A stretch of 64,000 nt of DNA, from the NCBI GenBank assembly GCA_041395905.1, contig JAWKZP010000004.1, forward strand, positions 62,001 through 126,000. The letters run 5' to 3'. The notes below the pieces were generated by a model, which saw only the letters and a list, made by a program, of their open reading frames with translations, searched no databases and was not told the origin of the DNA. This stretch comes from UBA7803 sp041395905. Lineage in GTDB: Bacteria > Pseudomonadota > Gammaproteobacteria > Pseudomonadales > Azotimanducaceae. This document shows, one piece after another, positions 17,883-26,886 of this stretch (position 1 is the first letter of the stretch; every line of letters starts with the position of its first letter). Both the position numbers and the translations under genes were made by a program.

Positions 17883-19646
17883 ATGCAGCAATCCACAACC
17901 TCGCGCAGCGTCCGTGCAGTCCGGGCCGCCGCGCTGCTCTGCGCCCTGGCGGTCTCCGCTTCAGCCGCCGCTGCCCCGGATGACGGGCAGTGCAGCTACT
18001 ACCAGGCGGGCACGAGAAATCTGTACTGGGGCGACATGCACGTGCATACCGCCTATTCCCTCGACGCCTACGGCTTCGGCACGCTGAACACGCCGCGGGA
18101 CGCCTACCGGTTCGCCCGGGGCGAGACCGTCGCATTGCCGGACGGAACGCCGGCCAGGCTCGACCGGCCGCTGGATTTCGTCGCCGTCACGGATCACGCC
18201 GAGTGGCTGGACTTCATGTACGTCTGCACCGATCCCGAGAATGCGGATCTTCCGGATTGCCGGTTTCTGAGGGAAAACAGCAATCCCGAACAGGGCAGCT
18301 CCGTCTTCGGCAAGTACGTGGTGCCGTCCATCACCAAGGCCGAGCCGCATGCGCTGGCGGTCTGCAGCGAAGACCCGGAGCGCTGCGCGGAGGCCTCCTC
18401 GCGGCAATGGCTGCGGATCCAACAGCAGGCGAACGAGGCCGACGACCCCTGCAACTTCTCGGCCCTGATCGGCTTCGAGTGGTCTGCCACCCCGTCGTTC
18501 AGCCACACCCACCGCAACGTGATCTTCGCCAGCGAACACGTCACGCCCTTTGCCATCGATTACATCAGGTATCCGGCCGTGGCTGATCTGTGGGAGCAGC
18601 TGGACCTGCACTGCAAGGCAGACGCCGGATGCGACGCCATCACCATTCCGCACAACACCAACATGGGCGACGGCTTCAGCTTCGACGTCGAGTCGGAGAG
18701 CGACCGCGTGCTGCAGATGCGCAGCCGCTACGAGCGGCTCGTAGAGGTGCATCAGGAGAAAGGCAACAGCGAATGCCTGTCGCCGTTCGGCGTGCGGGAC
18801 GAGTCGGACTGCAACTTCGAAGTACGGTTGACCAGAAGCTCGCAGCTCACGCCGGCCGACCAGTACGATCATGCCGGCTGGGAGAAGATGCGCGGCAGCT
18901 ACGCACGGGGACTGCTGCTGCGGGGGCTGGCGGCCTACGACCGGTCCGGCGCGGCGCGGCGCAATCCGCTGCAGCTGGGCCTGATCGGCTCTACCGACAA
19001 CCACGCCGCCAAGCCCGGATACGTCGACGAGTCTTCCTGGCTGGGATCCGTGTTCGGCATCGGCAACTTCGAGCGCACAATGAGCCGCCTGGACTTCAAT
19101 CCGGGCGGCCTGGTGGCGGTCTGGGCCGAGCAGAACACGCGGGCCAGCCTGTTCGATGCGCTGAAACGGCGCGAGGTCTACGCGACCAGCGGGCCGCGGA
19201 TCCGCCTGCAGTTTTCGGCTTCCACCGACGCCAGGCCGCTCGACTGCAGCGCCGGGCCGCACGGCGACGTGCCCATGGGAGGCGAGTTCTACGCCGCCGC
19301 CGCTGCACCCCAGTTCATGGTGCACGCCCAGTATGACCACACGCCGCTGCAGAAATTCGAGGTGATCAAGGGCTCGTGGAGCCCGCGCGACGGCTATCAG
19401 GAATCGGTGACCACGATCTGGGAGGGCAAAGGCGATGGTCGCGACGTCTGCGTGGTCTGGCGCGACCCGAGCTTTGCCGCCGATCAGCCGGCCTTCTGGT
19501 ACGCACGCGTCCAGGAGGCCCCCTCCCCCAGGTGGTCCGCCTCGATGTGCGAGCGCGCAGGACGCTGCGACGAGTTTCCGCAGGCAGACACCCAGATCAA
19601 GGAACGCGCCTGGTCGTCGCCGGTGTGGTACCTGCCGGGGAACTGA
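17883..19646 (+). CDS. Secreted DUF3604 protein
   Basis: A 587-residue exported protein with a signal peptide (residues 1-32, ending ASAAAAP). DUF3604 is related to PHP-type metal-dependent hydrolases. Visible metal-binding candidates are GDMHVHTAYSLDAYG near residue 45, AVTDHAEWLDF, IPHNTNMGDG and GSTDNHAAKPG. Biochemical function is not known for the family, but it commonly neighbours TonB receptors and MFS transporters in marine and soil proteobacteria. A periplasmic hydrolase acting on the imported substrate is a reasonable guess. It converges on the second TonB receptor, with a terminator hairpin between them. Confidence 0.88.
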   Translation: MQQSTTSRSVRAVRAAALLCALAVSASAAAAPDDGQCSYYQAGTRNLYWGDMHVHTAYSLDAYGFGTLNTPRDAYRFARGETVALPDGTPARLDRPLDFVAVTDHAEWLDFMYVCTDPENADLPDCRFLRENSNPEQGSSVFGKYVVPSITKAEPHALAVCSEDPERCAEASSRQWLRIQQQANEADDPCNFSALIGFEWSATPSFSHTHRNVIFASEHVTPFAIDYIRYPAVADLWEQLDLHCKADAGCDAITIPHNTNMGDGFSFDVESESDRVLQMRSRYERLVEVHQEKGNSECLSPFGVRDESDCNFEVRLTRSSQLTPADQYDHAGWEKMRGSYARGLLLRGLAAYDRSGAARRNPLQLGLIGSTDNHAAKPGYVDESSWLGSVFGIGNFERTMSRLDFNPGGLVAVWAEQNTRASLFDALKRREVYATSGPRIRLQFSASTDARPLDCSAGPHGDVPMGGEFYAAAAAPQFMVHAQYDHTPLQKFEVIKGSWSPRDGYQESVTTIWEGKGDGRDVCVVWRDPSFAADQPAFWYARVQEAPSPRWSASMCERAGRCDEFPQADTQIKERAWSSPVWYLPGN

Positions 19647-19661
19647 CCCCGGGCAGAGCAG

Positions 19662-19688
19662 CCTCCGACAGCCATGGGCTGTCGGAGG
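19662..19688. terminator. Perfect 12-bp hairpin, bidirectional terminator
   Basis: CCTCCGACAGCC and GGCTGTCGGAGG enclose ATG. It lies exactly between the convergent DUF3604 and TonB-receptor stops, so it can end both transcripts. Confidence 0.75.
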
Positions 19689-19698
19689 TGCGCCGGGC

Positions 19699-22053
19699 TC
19701 AGTTGAAGCGGAAGGTGGCTTCCAGGGTCATGGTCCGGCCACGGGATTCCGTGACGAAGTTGGACCCAGCAATCTCGTAGGCATGCTGAATGATGCGCTC
19801 ATCGGTCAGATTGCGGCCGATGAATGCCAGCTCCCAGGTATCGTTCAGATTGCCGATGCCGATACGGGCATCCCACTTGGTGAACGCATCCTGGTGACCC
19901 AGAGGATGAAAGTCCTGACGGACGTCGTAGTCATCGGAGTGATACATCGAGACGTTCGTCATCAGCAGCAGGTTGTCGGTGATCTGAGTCTGCCAGTCCG
20001 CAGCCAGGTTGAGCTCCCAGTCGGGGCTGCGCTCGAGCTTCTCGCCGCTCAGGTCCTCGAAGCCGTCCACACAGGTCGGGTCTTTGAAGTTGCCATCGGC
20101 GTCCGCGACGATGCACTGTGCGCCCATGAACTTGTCGTAGGTCGCGTCGATGAAACCCAGGGCGCCGGACAGGCGCAGACTGTCCGTCGCCTGCCAGGTG
20201 CCTTCCAGCTCGAAGCCGGTGATGTCTGCGGAGGCGGCGTTCTGGATGATGAACTGGGTGCCGTCGTACGATGAGGTCTGCAGATTGTCGAACGCCATCA
20301 CGAAGGCGGCGAAGTTGACGGTCGCGCGACCGTCGGCAAACACCATCTTGGCGCCAACCTCGTAGTTCTCCGCCTCCTCGTCCTTGAAGTCGAACACGCC
20401 GTTGCCCTCCTTGAGCGTGACCCCGGCGATCAGATCGGCCGGGGTGACGGTGGGCTGGCCGACATAGCGCTGATAGAAGTCCGTGTCGTTCACGGCCAGC
20501 AGCTGGGCGCCCAGCGTGCCGTCGTTGGCTTTCAGGCCGCCCGGTTTGGAGCCCGTCGACAGGGCGGCATACAGCATCACCTGGTCGTTGAGATCGAACT
20601 GCAACCGGATCGACGGATCGAAGTGCTCATCCGTGTATTTCTCATTGAACAGATACTGCGGCGGCTGGTTGAACGCCGTCGGCTCGTACACCGGATGGAT
20701 GAGATCAGGGTACACCACGGGAAACGAGAAGCCCTTGCCATCCTGCTCCTCATCGGTGTAGCGGGCATCGACGATCACCCGGAAGCGATCGGTGGCGTTC
20801 CAGGTAAGCTGCCCGTAGACCGAAATCGTATCCGTCTGGCGCTCGAAGTTGCGGTCGGAACCGACCGGGATGGGCGCAACCACCGCGGGGAAGAAACCGA
20901 ACGCCGAGTGCTGCCGTGTCTTGGTATCGCTGGTGTGATACAGCGCTCCGGCGATGTACTCGAACGTCTGGCCCACCGGCGAGAGCAGCCGCGCTTCCAG
21001 CGACTGTTGGTCGTAGTCCTCGGACAGTGACGTGTTGAGGAACAGCTCCGGAACGCCGTCCACATCCAGGTAGTTCTCGTAGGAGAGGTCCCAGTAGCCG
21101 CCGATCACGGTCAGGGTGTGCTCGCCCAGCTCCGTGTCCACCTGCAGTGTGACCGCTGTCGAGTCCGAATCATCGTAGTCTTCCTGGCCGTTGCCCTGAC
21201 TGACGCGCCGAACGGTGTCGCGGCGGAACTCCGCACCGGTGTCCGAAGTCAGCGCGCCGAAGGTGCCGGGGCTGACCAGCTGATTCGACCGCCCGTCGAT
21301 CTTGGTATCGAAGTGCTCGAGCTTGAGATACGCCAGCGTGTCGTCGGTGACGTCCCATTCCAGGCTGCCGCGCGCGGCCCAGGATTCGGTTTTCGGCTCG
21401 TTGTCCACGCCGAACGGATTGCTCATCCAGCCGTCCAGGTCCTTGTACTCCGCGGCCAGTCGCCCGCGCAGCGTGTCCGTCAGCCCGCCGGACACCATTG
21501 CGGACGTCGTGTATCCGCCATCCTCGAACTCGTAGCCGCCGCGCACATAGCTTTCGAACTCGTCCGTGGGTCGTGCGGAAAGCACGCTTACCGCACCGGC
21601 GATGGTGCTTTTGCCGAACAGCGCGCCCTGCGGCCCGCGTGCCACTTCCACTCTGCCCGGGTCGAGAAACGCCGTCTCCAGGCAGCGTGAGCGGCCGCAG
21701 TAGATCCCGTCGTTGAAGATGCTCACCGACGAATCGAAGGCCAGGTTCGTGACCCCCGAACCCAGGCCGCGGATCCTCACCGCCCAGTTGCCGAACGTGC
21801 GCTGCACCGTCAGGTTCGGAACGAAGCTCTGGATGTCCCTGAGATCGGTAATCTGAAACTGCTCGATCGTTTCGCCGCTGACCACGCCCACGGAGATGGG
21901 CACGTCCTGCAGACTCTCCGTGCGCTTGGTGGCGGTTACGACGATCTCTTCGAGCGGTTTGCTGCTCTGCTCGGCCAGCGCCGGCGCGGCTGGGACGCAG
22001 ACCATCGATACCAATGCGAAAGCGCGCAGACGGCGCGCGGTGTCGAATGCCAT
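19699..22053 (-). CDS. TonB-dependent receptor, copy 2
   Basis: A 784-residue outer-membrane transporter with a signal peptide (residues 1-27, ending PALAE), TonB-box-like LEEIVVTATKR, plug signature VARGPQGALFGKS and a beta-barrel ending TLEATFRFN. It shares the DVPISVG / DVPISIA plug motif with the receptor at 15596 but is clearly a different protein. Its ribosome binding site GGGGAG is well spaced from ATG 22053. It is divergent from the P450 gene, and the shared 221-base promoter region contains paired dyads. Coregulation of receptor and P450 suggests that it imports the P450 substrate. Confidence 0.94.
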   Translation of the reverse strand: MAFDTARRLRAFALVSMVCVPAAPALAEQSSKPLEEIVVTATKRTESLQDVPISVGVVSGETIEQFQITDLRDIQSFVPNLTVQRTFGNWAVRIRGLGSGVTNLAFDSSVSIFNDGIYCGRSRCLETAFLDPGRVEVARGPQGALFGKSTIAGAVSVLSARPTDEFESYVRGGYEFEDGGYTTSAMVSGGLTDTLRGRLAAEYKDLDGWMSNPFGVDNEPKTESWAARGSLEWDVTDDTLAYLKLEHFDTKIDGRSNQLVSPGTFGALTSDTGAEFRRDTVRRVSQGNGQEDYDDSDSTAVTLQVDTELGEHTLTVIGGYWDLSYENYLDVDGVPELFLNTSLSEDYDQQSLEARLLSPVGQTFEYIAGALYHTSDTKTRQHSAFGFFPAVVAPIPVGSDRNFERQTDTISVYGQLTWNATDRFRVIVDARYTDEEQDGKGFSFPVVYPDLIHPVYEPTAFNQPPQYLFNEKYTDEHFDPSIRLQFDLNDQVMLYAALSTGSKPGGLKANDGTLGAQLLAVNDTDFYQRYVGQPTVTPADLIAGVTLKEGNGVFDFKDEEAENYEVGAKMVFADGRATVNFAAFVMAFDNLQTSSYDGTQFIIQNAASADITGFELEGTWQATDSLRLSGALGFIDATYDKFMGAQCIVADADGNFKDPTCVDGFEDLSGEKLERSPDWELNLAADWQTQITDNLLLMTNVSMYHSDDYDVRQDFHPLGHQDAFTKWDARIGIGNLNDTWELAFIGRNLTDERIIQHAYEIAGSNFVTESRGRTMTLEATFRFN

Positions 22054-22151
22054 GTTGAATCTCCCCGTGACATGAAGAAAGCCGTACCACTCTCCCGAAC
22101 CTTGGCGTGGTGCGGCTCCCGCGGCAGTTTTTAGCCCGTGCAGGTCCCTGT

Positions 22152-22235
22152 GTCAATTCATTTTACGCTGAGATGGGCTCGCACGATGCGCGCGAGAGGT
22201 TGTGGCAGCCCGGGTTCTGTGTAAAATCATTTGAC
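22152..22235. promoter_or_regulatory. Paired 15-bp dyads in receptor/P450 promoter region
   Basis: GTCAATTCATTTTAC (22152-22166) and GTAAAATCATTTGAC (22221-22235) match at 13 of 15 positions when one is reversed and complemented. Each is itself a partial palindrome (GTMAA...TTKAC). Their centres are 69 bases apart. They are AT-rich islands in a GC-rich region between divergent genes. They would suit a MarR or TetR dimer; the MarR gene at 23500 is the nearest candidate. Confidence 0.55.
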
Positions 22236-22274
22236 GCCACGATGATTTCGCGGCACGTCGAATGGGGGAGGTCA

Positions 22275-23471
22275 ATGAATTCGCCACTGGAGCTCGATCC
22301 TGCGTCGGAGACGTTTCGCGACAACGCGCGTGAGATTTTTCATCGACTGCTGCGCGAACGACCAGTCGCCCCGCTTGCCGACGGCCGCGTACTGCTATGC
22401 CGCCACGCCGATGTGGAGCGCGCGCTCACCGACCACACGGCCTTCCGCCGTCCGACCCAGTGGTCCAACGAGCGCAAGCCCGAGGGCCCGTTCCGCGACT
22501 TCGGCCGCAGCAACATGATCGGCATGAACCCTCCGGACCACACCCGCTTCCGCAGAGCCATCATGCGCGCGTTCGCGCCACGGCGCGTCGAACAGCTGTG
22601 CGGACTGATCGAGCGCACCTGCGATCAGTTGCTGGATGCCATGTCCGCACGCGACGAAGGCGATTTCATACAGGACTTTGCCCTGCCGCTGCCGATTACG
22701 GTCATCTGCGCGCTGCTGGACATTCCCACCGTGGATCGGGGCCTGTTCAGCGCCGGCACGGCAGCCATGCTCGCGGGGCTGGAAATCTCGGCAACCCCCG
22801 CGGAACTCGAACGCGCGGGCGAGTCGGCGAGCGCACTGTTCGACTACCTCGACAGCGTCGCCCGAGAGCGCGAGCGCAATCTCGGCGACGATCTGATCAG
22901 CCTGCTGATCCGCCACGAGCACGAGGACCAGCTGACCCGTGAGGAGGTGGTGTGGGCAGCCATCACGCTGCTCATCGCCGGTCACGAGACCACGACGCAC
23001 CTGATCGGCAACGGCCTGCTCGCTCTGGTCCAGGAACCCGATCAGCAACGACGCCTGGCGCGCGAGCCGGCGCTCACGGAAGGTGCGGTCGAGGAGTTCC
23101 TGCGCTACGACCCGACACTGTACGTGCTGTTCCGGGAGACGATGGTGCCGCTCAGACTCGGCGGCGTGGACATTCCGGAGCGCACGCTGCTGATCCTGTC
23201 CATTGCGGCGGCGAACCGCGACCCCGAGGTGTTCGACGCCCCGGATACTCTGGACATCACACGCAGCAACGCCAGGGCTCATCTGACCTTTGCCGCGGGC
23301 CGGCATCTGTGCGCCGGACATGCCGTGGCGCGGCTGGAAGGCCGAATCGCGTTCACGAAACTTCTGGATCGATTCGCCGAGTTCCAGCTGGCCGGAACGC
23401 CGATCCCCCGCAACGGCCTCATGTTCAAGGGTTATCACAGCCTGCCGGTGAGCTACAGGCAGCGCGTATGA
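22275..23471 (+). CDS. Cytochrome P450
   Basis: A soluble bacterial P450 of 398 residues. The I-helix oxygen-activation motif is LLIAGHETTTHLIG (AGHETT), the K-helix ExxR is VEEFLRYD, and the haem loop FAAGRHLCAG has its Cys ligand at residue 346. It would hydroxylate a hydrophobic small molecule using electrons from a ferredoxin and reductase that are not encoded in this window. The start at ATG 22275 follows GGGGGAGG at 22264-22271; upstream in-frame ATGs lack this. It heads a probable operon with marR (28-base gap) and the flavin monooxygenase, and is divergent from a TonB receptor. Class resembles CYP families acting on terpenes, steroids or fatty acids; none can be assigned. Confidence 0.95.
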   Translation: MNSPLELDPASETFRDNAREIFHRLLRERPVAPLADGRVLLCRHADVERALTDHTAFRRPTQWSNERKPEGPFRDFGRSNMIGMNPPDHTRFRRAIMRAFAPRRVEQLCGLIERTCDQLLDAMSARDEGDFIQDFALPLPITVICALLDIPTVDRGLFSAGTAAMLAGLEISATPAELERAGESASALFDYLDSVARERERNLGDDLISLLIRHEHEDQLTREEVVWAAITLLIAGHETTTHLIGNGLLALVQEPDQQRRLAREPALTEGAVEEFLRYDPTLYVLFRETMVPLRLGGVDIPERTLLILSIAAANRDPEVFDAPDTLDITRSNARAHLTFAAGRHLCAGHAVARLEGRIAFTKLLDRFAEFQLAGTPIPRNGLMFKGYHSLPVSYRQRV

Positions 23472-23499
23472 TGGCGCGCACTACCAACAGGAGGCGACC

Positions 23500-24063
23500 A
23501 TGAGCAAAACGCCTGGAACGCGTGATCAACAGCCGGAATCCGACGTCAGGGTCCGCCCCCTCGGTGCGCAGCACCGCATCAACAGGCACCTGCTGGCCGG
23601 GCTGGTCAAAGCCATCGACTGGTTCGACAACAGCCTGCAGAACGTGCGCGCGTCCCACGGCTTGTCGCCGGTGCACCGAACCCAGTCGCTGATTCTCGTG
23701 CACATAGCCAGCGGCCGGGACACACCCGGCGAGATTGCGCGGGAAATGGGCCTGACGCGCCAGAACGTGCACCACATGGCCAGGGCTCTGATCCAGGACG
23801 GCCTCATCGAGCAGCGCAGCGACCCGCGCGATCCGCGTCGAACACAGTACCGGCTGGCCGACACGGCAGCAGCGGATCGCGATCTGGCGCTGGATACGCT
23901 GGCAGCGCTCGAGGCGGCGCTGGCCAGACGAATCGGCCTGACCCGCGACGAGCTCGACATCGTCCGCCGGATACTGGCCGCCGACTGGGGCCCCGAGATC
24001 CGCAGTCAGCAGGAGCTCGATGCCGCGCTCAGCGATCCGCACACCGCAGACAGCAAGGAGTAA
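23500..24063 (+). CDS. MarR-family regulator (DWGP-type, copy 2)
   Basis: A 187-residue winged-helix regulator. The DNA-binding part is GEIAREMGLTRQNVHHMARALIQDGLIEQ (helix-turn-helix about residues 76-100) with wing DPRDPRRTQYRL. It shares the AADWGPE ending with the MarR at 11582. It sits between the P450 and the flavin monooxygenase (5-base gap to the latter), so the three are an operon. It probably represses the operon and the divergent receptor through the 22152-22235 dyads and responds to the pathway substrate. The ribosome binding site is GGAGG just before ATG 23500. Confidence 0.88.
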   Translation: MSKTPGTRDQQPESDVRVRPLGAQHRINRHLLAGLVKAIDWFDNSLQNVRASHGLSPVHRTQSLILVHIASGRDTPGEIAREMGLTRQNVHHMARALIQDGLIEQRSDPRDPRRTQYRLADTAAADRDLALDTLAALEAALARRIGLTRDELDIVRRILAADWGPEIRSQQELDAALSDPHTADSKE

Positions 24064-24067
24064 CGCC

Positions 24068-25270
24068 ATGTGGCAGACGGCTCAGCAGACCCGGCAGCCG
24101 AAGACGCAGACGGAACAGGAACTGCTCGCCAGGATAGAAGGCCTCGTGCCCCTGCTGGAAGCCAATGCGGCGCTTGCGGAGTCCCAGCGCAAGCCCGTGG
24201 ACTCGGTCATGGCGGCAATCGAGGACACCGGCGTGTATCGCTTCTTCGTGCCGAAGCGCTTCGGCGGCTACGAGTTCGGCATGGAAACGTTCATGAGGAT
24301 CGGCATGGCGCTGGGCGAGGGCTGCGTTTCCACCGGCTGGGTCACCACCTTCTGCGTCGAGCACAACTGGCTGCTCGCCCTTTACAACCGGCAGGCTCAG
24401 GAAGAGATCTTCGGGAGCCAGCCGTACATCATCGCGCCGGGAACACTCTCCCCCAAGGGCGTGGCCACGCCGGTGGACGGCGGATACCGGGTCACCGGCC
24501 GCTGGGAATGGGGCACCGGCGTGATGCACGCCGACTGGGCGCTGCTGGGGGCCATCACACCCCAGCCCGGCTCCGACAAGCCGGACCTGTGCATGTACGC
24601 CGTGCCCATGGACCAGGTCGAGGTCATCGATACCTGGAACGTGGCCGGTATGGCTGCCACCGGCAGCAACGACGTCGCCGTGCACGACGTATTCGTGCCG
24701 GCGCACCGGGTCGCGAGCCTCAGCCGCATGCGCAGCGGGGACACGGACGGCGCGCAATGGCTCGACTCGCACCTGTACCGCATGCCCATGATGCCCGTGC
24801 TCGGGCTCACAGCAGCCGCGCCCGCGGTGGGCTGCGCGCGCAAGGCGGTGCAGCTGTTCCGCGACCGACTCAAGGAGCGCATGGTATACGGCACCACCAG
24901 CCGGCAGGGCGAGAAGCCCGTCGCTCAGCACCGTCTAGGCAGCATCGCGATCGCCGCCGACAACGCCGAGATTCTGCTGATGCAGCTCGCCCGGGAGACG
25001 GAAGAATGGGGCCGCTGCGGCTCAGTCTGCCCGGAAATGGAGCGTGCCCGGCTGCGCGTGCGGATCGGCGACGTGGTGCGCAAATCCCGCGACGTGGTGC
25101 GCGATGTGGTTGAGGCGAGCGGCGCCCATGCCCACTTTCTCGACAACCCGCTGCAGCGGATGCTGCGCGACCTCCACACGCTGTCGTGTCACACGGTGTT
25201 CGACCTCGACCTTAGCGCCGAGCAGCATGGGCGCGCGCTGCTGGAACTGCCGCTGACGATGCCGGTGTGA
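24068..25270 (+). CDS. Acyl-CoA-dehydrogenase-like flavin monooxygenase
   Basis: A 400-residue protein with the acyl-CoA dehydrogenase fold of the HsaA/HpaB-like flavin-dependent hydroxylase type. N-terminal helices are followed by a beta domain (YRVTGRWEWGTGVMHADWALLG) and a C-terminal four-helix bundle. The typical dehydrogenase catalytic Glu region is not evident, and the GRWEWGTG motif fits two-component monooxygenases that use reduced flavin from a separate reductase. Such enzymes hydroxylate phenolic or steroid-derived rings. It is the last gene of the P450-marR operon. ATG 24068 directly follows the marR stop and gives the standard N-terminus. Substrate is unknown. Confidence 0.82.
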   Translation: MWQTAQQTRQPKTQTEQELLARIEGLVPLLEANAALAESQRKPVDSVMAAIEDTGVYRFFVPKRFGGYEFGMETFMRIGMALGEGCVSTGWVTTFCVEHNWLLALYNRQAQEEIFGSQPYIIAPGTLSPKGVATPVDGGYRVTGRWEWGTGVMHADWALLGAITPQPGSDKPDLCMYAVPMDQVEVIDTWNVAGMAATGSNDVAVHDVFVPAHRVASLSRMRSGDTDGAQWLDSHLYRMPMMPVLGLTAAAPAVGCARKAVQLFRDRLKERMVYGTTSRQGEKPVAQHRLGSIAIAADNAEILLMQLARETEEWGRCGSVCPEMERARLRVRIGDVVRKSRDVVRDVVEASGAHAHFLDNPLQRMLRDLHTLSCHTVFDLDLSAEQHGRALLELPLTMPV

Positions 25271-25410
25271 TCCGGGGCGCGGCGGCCTGCTGCAAACCAC
25301 GCAGCGCAGCCAGCATTCAGCGCCCGTTCAGACAGCTCGCGCTAAGCTCCAGTAGTGAGCAGCCGCACCGTCCGCGTGCGGTACCAACCCGGCCAGATGG
25401 AGACCCGCCC

Positions 25411-25812
25411 ATGCCCAGCGATTCGAGCCCACGACGTCTGCATGCCGCTGCCGCGCTGACCGCGCTGGCACTGGCGCTGCTGGCTGCCGGCTGCGCCGGG
25501 CGCCATCCGGTGCGGGGTCCCATCGTCGATCTCAAAGGCGTCGACCGCCAGCAGTACCACACGGATCTGGCCGACTGCGAGCGCTACGCGGATCAGGTTG
25601 CCGTTGGTGCGCAGGCGGCGACGGGCGCGGTCGCGGGAGCCGTGGTAGGCGGGCTCATCGGCGCCGCCGCGGGCGACAGCGACACGGCCAAGCGATCCGC
25701 CGGGGCCGGCGCGGTGATCGGCGGTGCCCGCGGCACTGCCGGCGGCATCGAAGAGCGCCACCGGGTCGTGCGCAACTGCCTGATCAACCGTGGGTACGCG
25801 GTGCTAAACTGA
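25411..25812 (+). CDS. Glycine-zipper lipoprotein
   Basis: A 133-residue lipoprotein with a typical signal and lipobox (LLAAGCAG, Cys at about residue 29). After a short linker it has a Gly/Ala-rich segment, AVAGAVVGGLIGAAAGD and AGAVIGGARGTAGG, typical of glycine-zipper envelope proteins. The end is Cys-containing (NCLINRGYAVLN). Family members sit in the outer membrane and may affect envelope stability; no specific role can be given. ATG 25411 was chosen because it places the signal peptide at the N-terminus. It is 9 bases before the serine hydrolase gene. Confidence 0.85.
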   Translation: MPSDSSPRRLHAAAALTALALALLAAGCAGRHPVRGPIVDLKGVDRQQYHTDLADCERYADQVAVGAQAATGAVAGAVVGGLIGAAAGDSDTAKRSAGAGAVIGGARGTAGGIEERHRVVRNCLINRGYAVLN

Positions 25813-25821
25813 CGCGCAGCC

Positions 25822-26868
25822 ATGACCACGCTGCGCCCCGAATCCATCGCCCCAGGGCTGCCCGAACTGCCGGCGCAGCCGGCAGGCACGCCCTGGCCGA
25901 CCGTGCAGTGGGCCCGCAACGAGCCCGCACCATCGGATCCAGAGCGCTTCCGCAGACTCTGCGACGGCCTGTTCGACCTGCCTGCCGGCAGCGGTGTCAC
26001 CTACGCGCTGCTGATCGTGAAGCGTGGCGAGCTGGTCTACGAGCGCTACGCGGCCGGCGCCAATGCCATGTACCTGCAGTATTCCTGGTCCATGGCGAAG
26101 AGCGTCACCCAGGCGCTCGTGGGCATTCTGCTGCGCCAGGGGCGCCTGGACCTGTACGCGCCGGCGCCCGTCCCGGAGTGGCAGAGCCCGGGCGATTCGC
26201 GCCGGGCGATCACTCTCGATCATCTGCTGCGAATGCGCAGCGGGCTCGAGTTCCGCGAAGACTACGTCGACGGCGAGGGGTCCGACGTGATCCCCATGTT
26301 GTCCTTCGACGGCCGCCACGACACGGGCGCATTCGCGGCAGCGAAACCGCTCCTGCACGCGCCCGGCAGCACGTTCTCTTACGCCAGCGGCACCACCAAC
26401 ATCATCTGCAGGATCCTTCGCGACCTGGTCGGCGGCGGCGCGAGCGGCATGCTCCGGTTCATGAACGACGAGCTGTTCGAGCCGCTGGGCATGCGCACGC
26501 CGACGCCGAAGTTCGACACCTCGGGCACCTTCATCGGCTCGTCGTTCCTGTTCGCCACGCCCCAGGACTTCGCCCGCTTCGGCTATCTCTACCTGCGCGA
26601 CGGGGTCTGGGACGGCCGGCGCATACTGCCCGAAGGCTGGGTGGATTATGCGCGCAGCTGCTCCTACGCCGACGACACCCAGGCCTACGGTGCCCACTGG
26701 TGGCTGCTGCCGCACAATCACCGCTGGTTCTGCGCCAGCGGCTACGACGGTCAGCGCATTCTGATTGCACCCGATCGCGACCTGGTCATCGTGCGGCTGG
26801 GCCGCACCGACGTCGATCACATTGCGCCGGTATGGGACGCGGTCAACGCCCTGGCCGAGCAACTCTGA
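25822..26868 (+). CDS. Beta-lactamase-fold serine hydrolase (S12 type)
   Basis: A 348-residue class C beta-lactamase/esterase-fold protein. The catalytic SxxK is YSWSMAKSVTQ (about residue 92), the YxS-type motif is YASGTTN (about 189) and a late HWW / ASGYDGQ region stands where the KTG triad is usually found. There is no signal peptide, so it is probably cytoplasmic. Family members hydrolyse esters, amides or small peptides; a resistance role is unlikely from context. It converges on the M81 peptidase gene, a pairing that recalls mlrB/mlrC of linear microcystin degradation, but the reaction here is unknown. Confidence 0.85.
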   Translation: MTTLRPESIAPGLPELPAQPAGTPWPTVQWARNEPAPSDPERFRRLCDGLFDLPAGSGVTYALLIVKRGELVYERYAAGANAMYLQYSWSMAKSVTQALVGILLRQGRLDLYAPAPVPEWQSPGDSRRAITLDHLLRMRSGLEFREDYVDGEGSDVIPMLSFDGRHDTGAFAAAKPLLHAPGSTFSYASGTTNIICRILRDLVGGGASGMLRFMNDELFEPLGMRTPTPKFDTSGTFIGSSFLFATPQDFARFGYLYLRDGVWDGRRILPEGWVDYARSCSYADDTQAYGAHWWLLPHNHRWFCASGYDGQRILIAPDRDLVIVRLGRTDVDHIAPVWDAVNALAEQL

Positions 26869-26886
26869 GCGCAGCGGGCGTCTGCG

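Noticed and set aside
25822..26868. Antibiotic-resistance beta-lactamase
   Set aside because: No signal peptide and a weak KTG site; context is catabolic, so an esterase or peptidase-like hydrolase is more likely.
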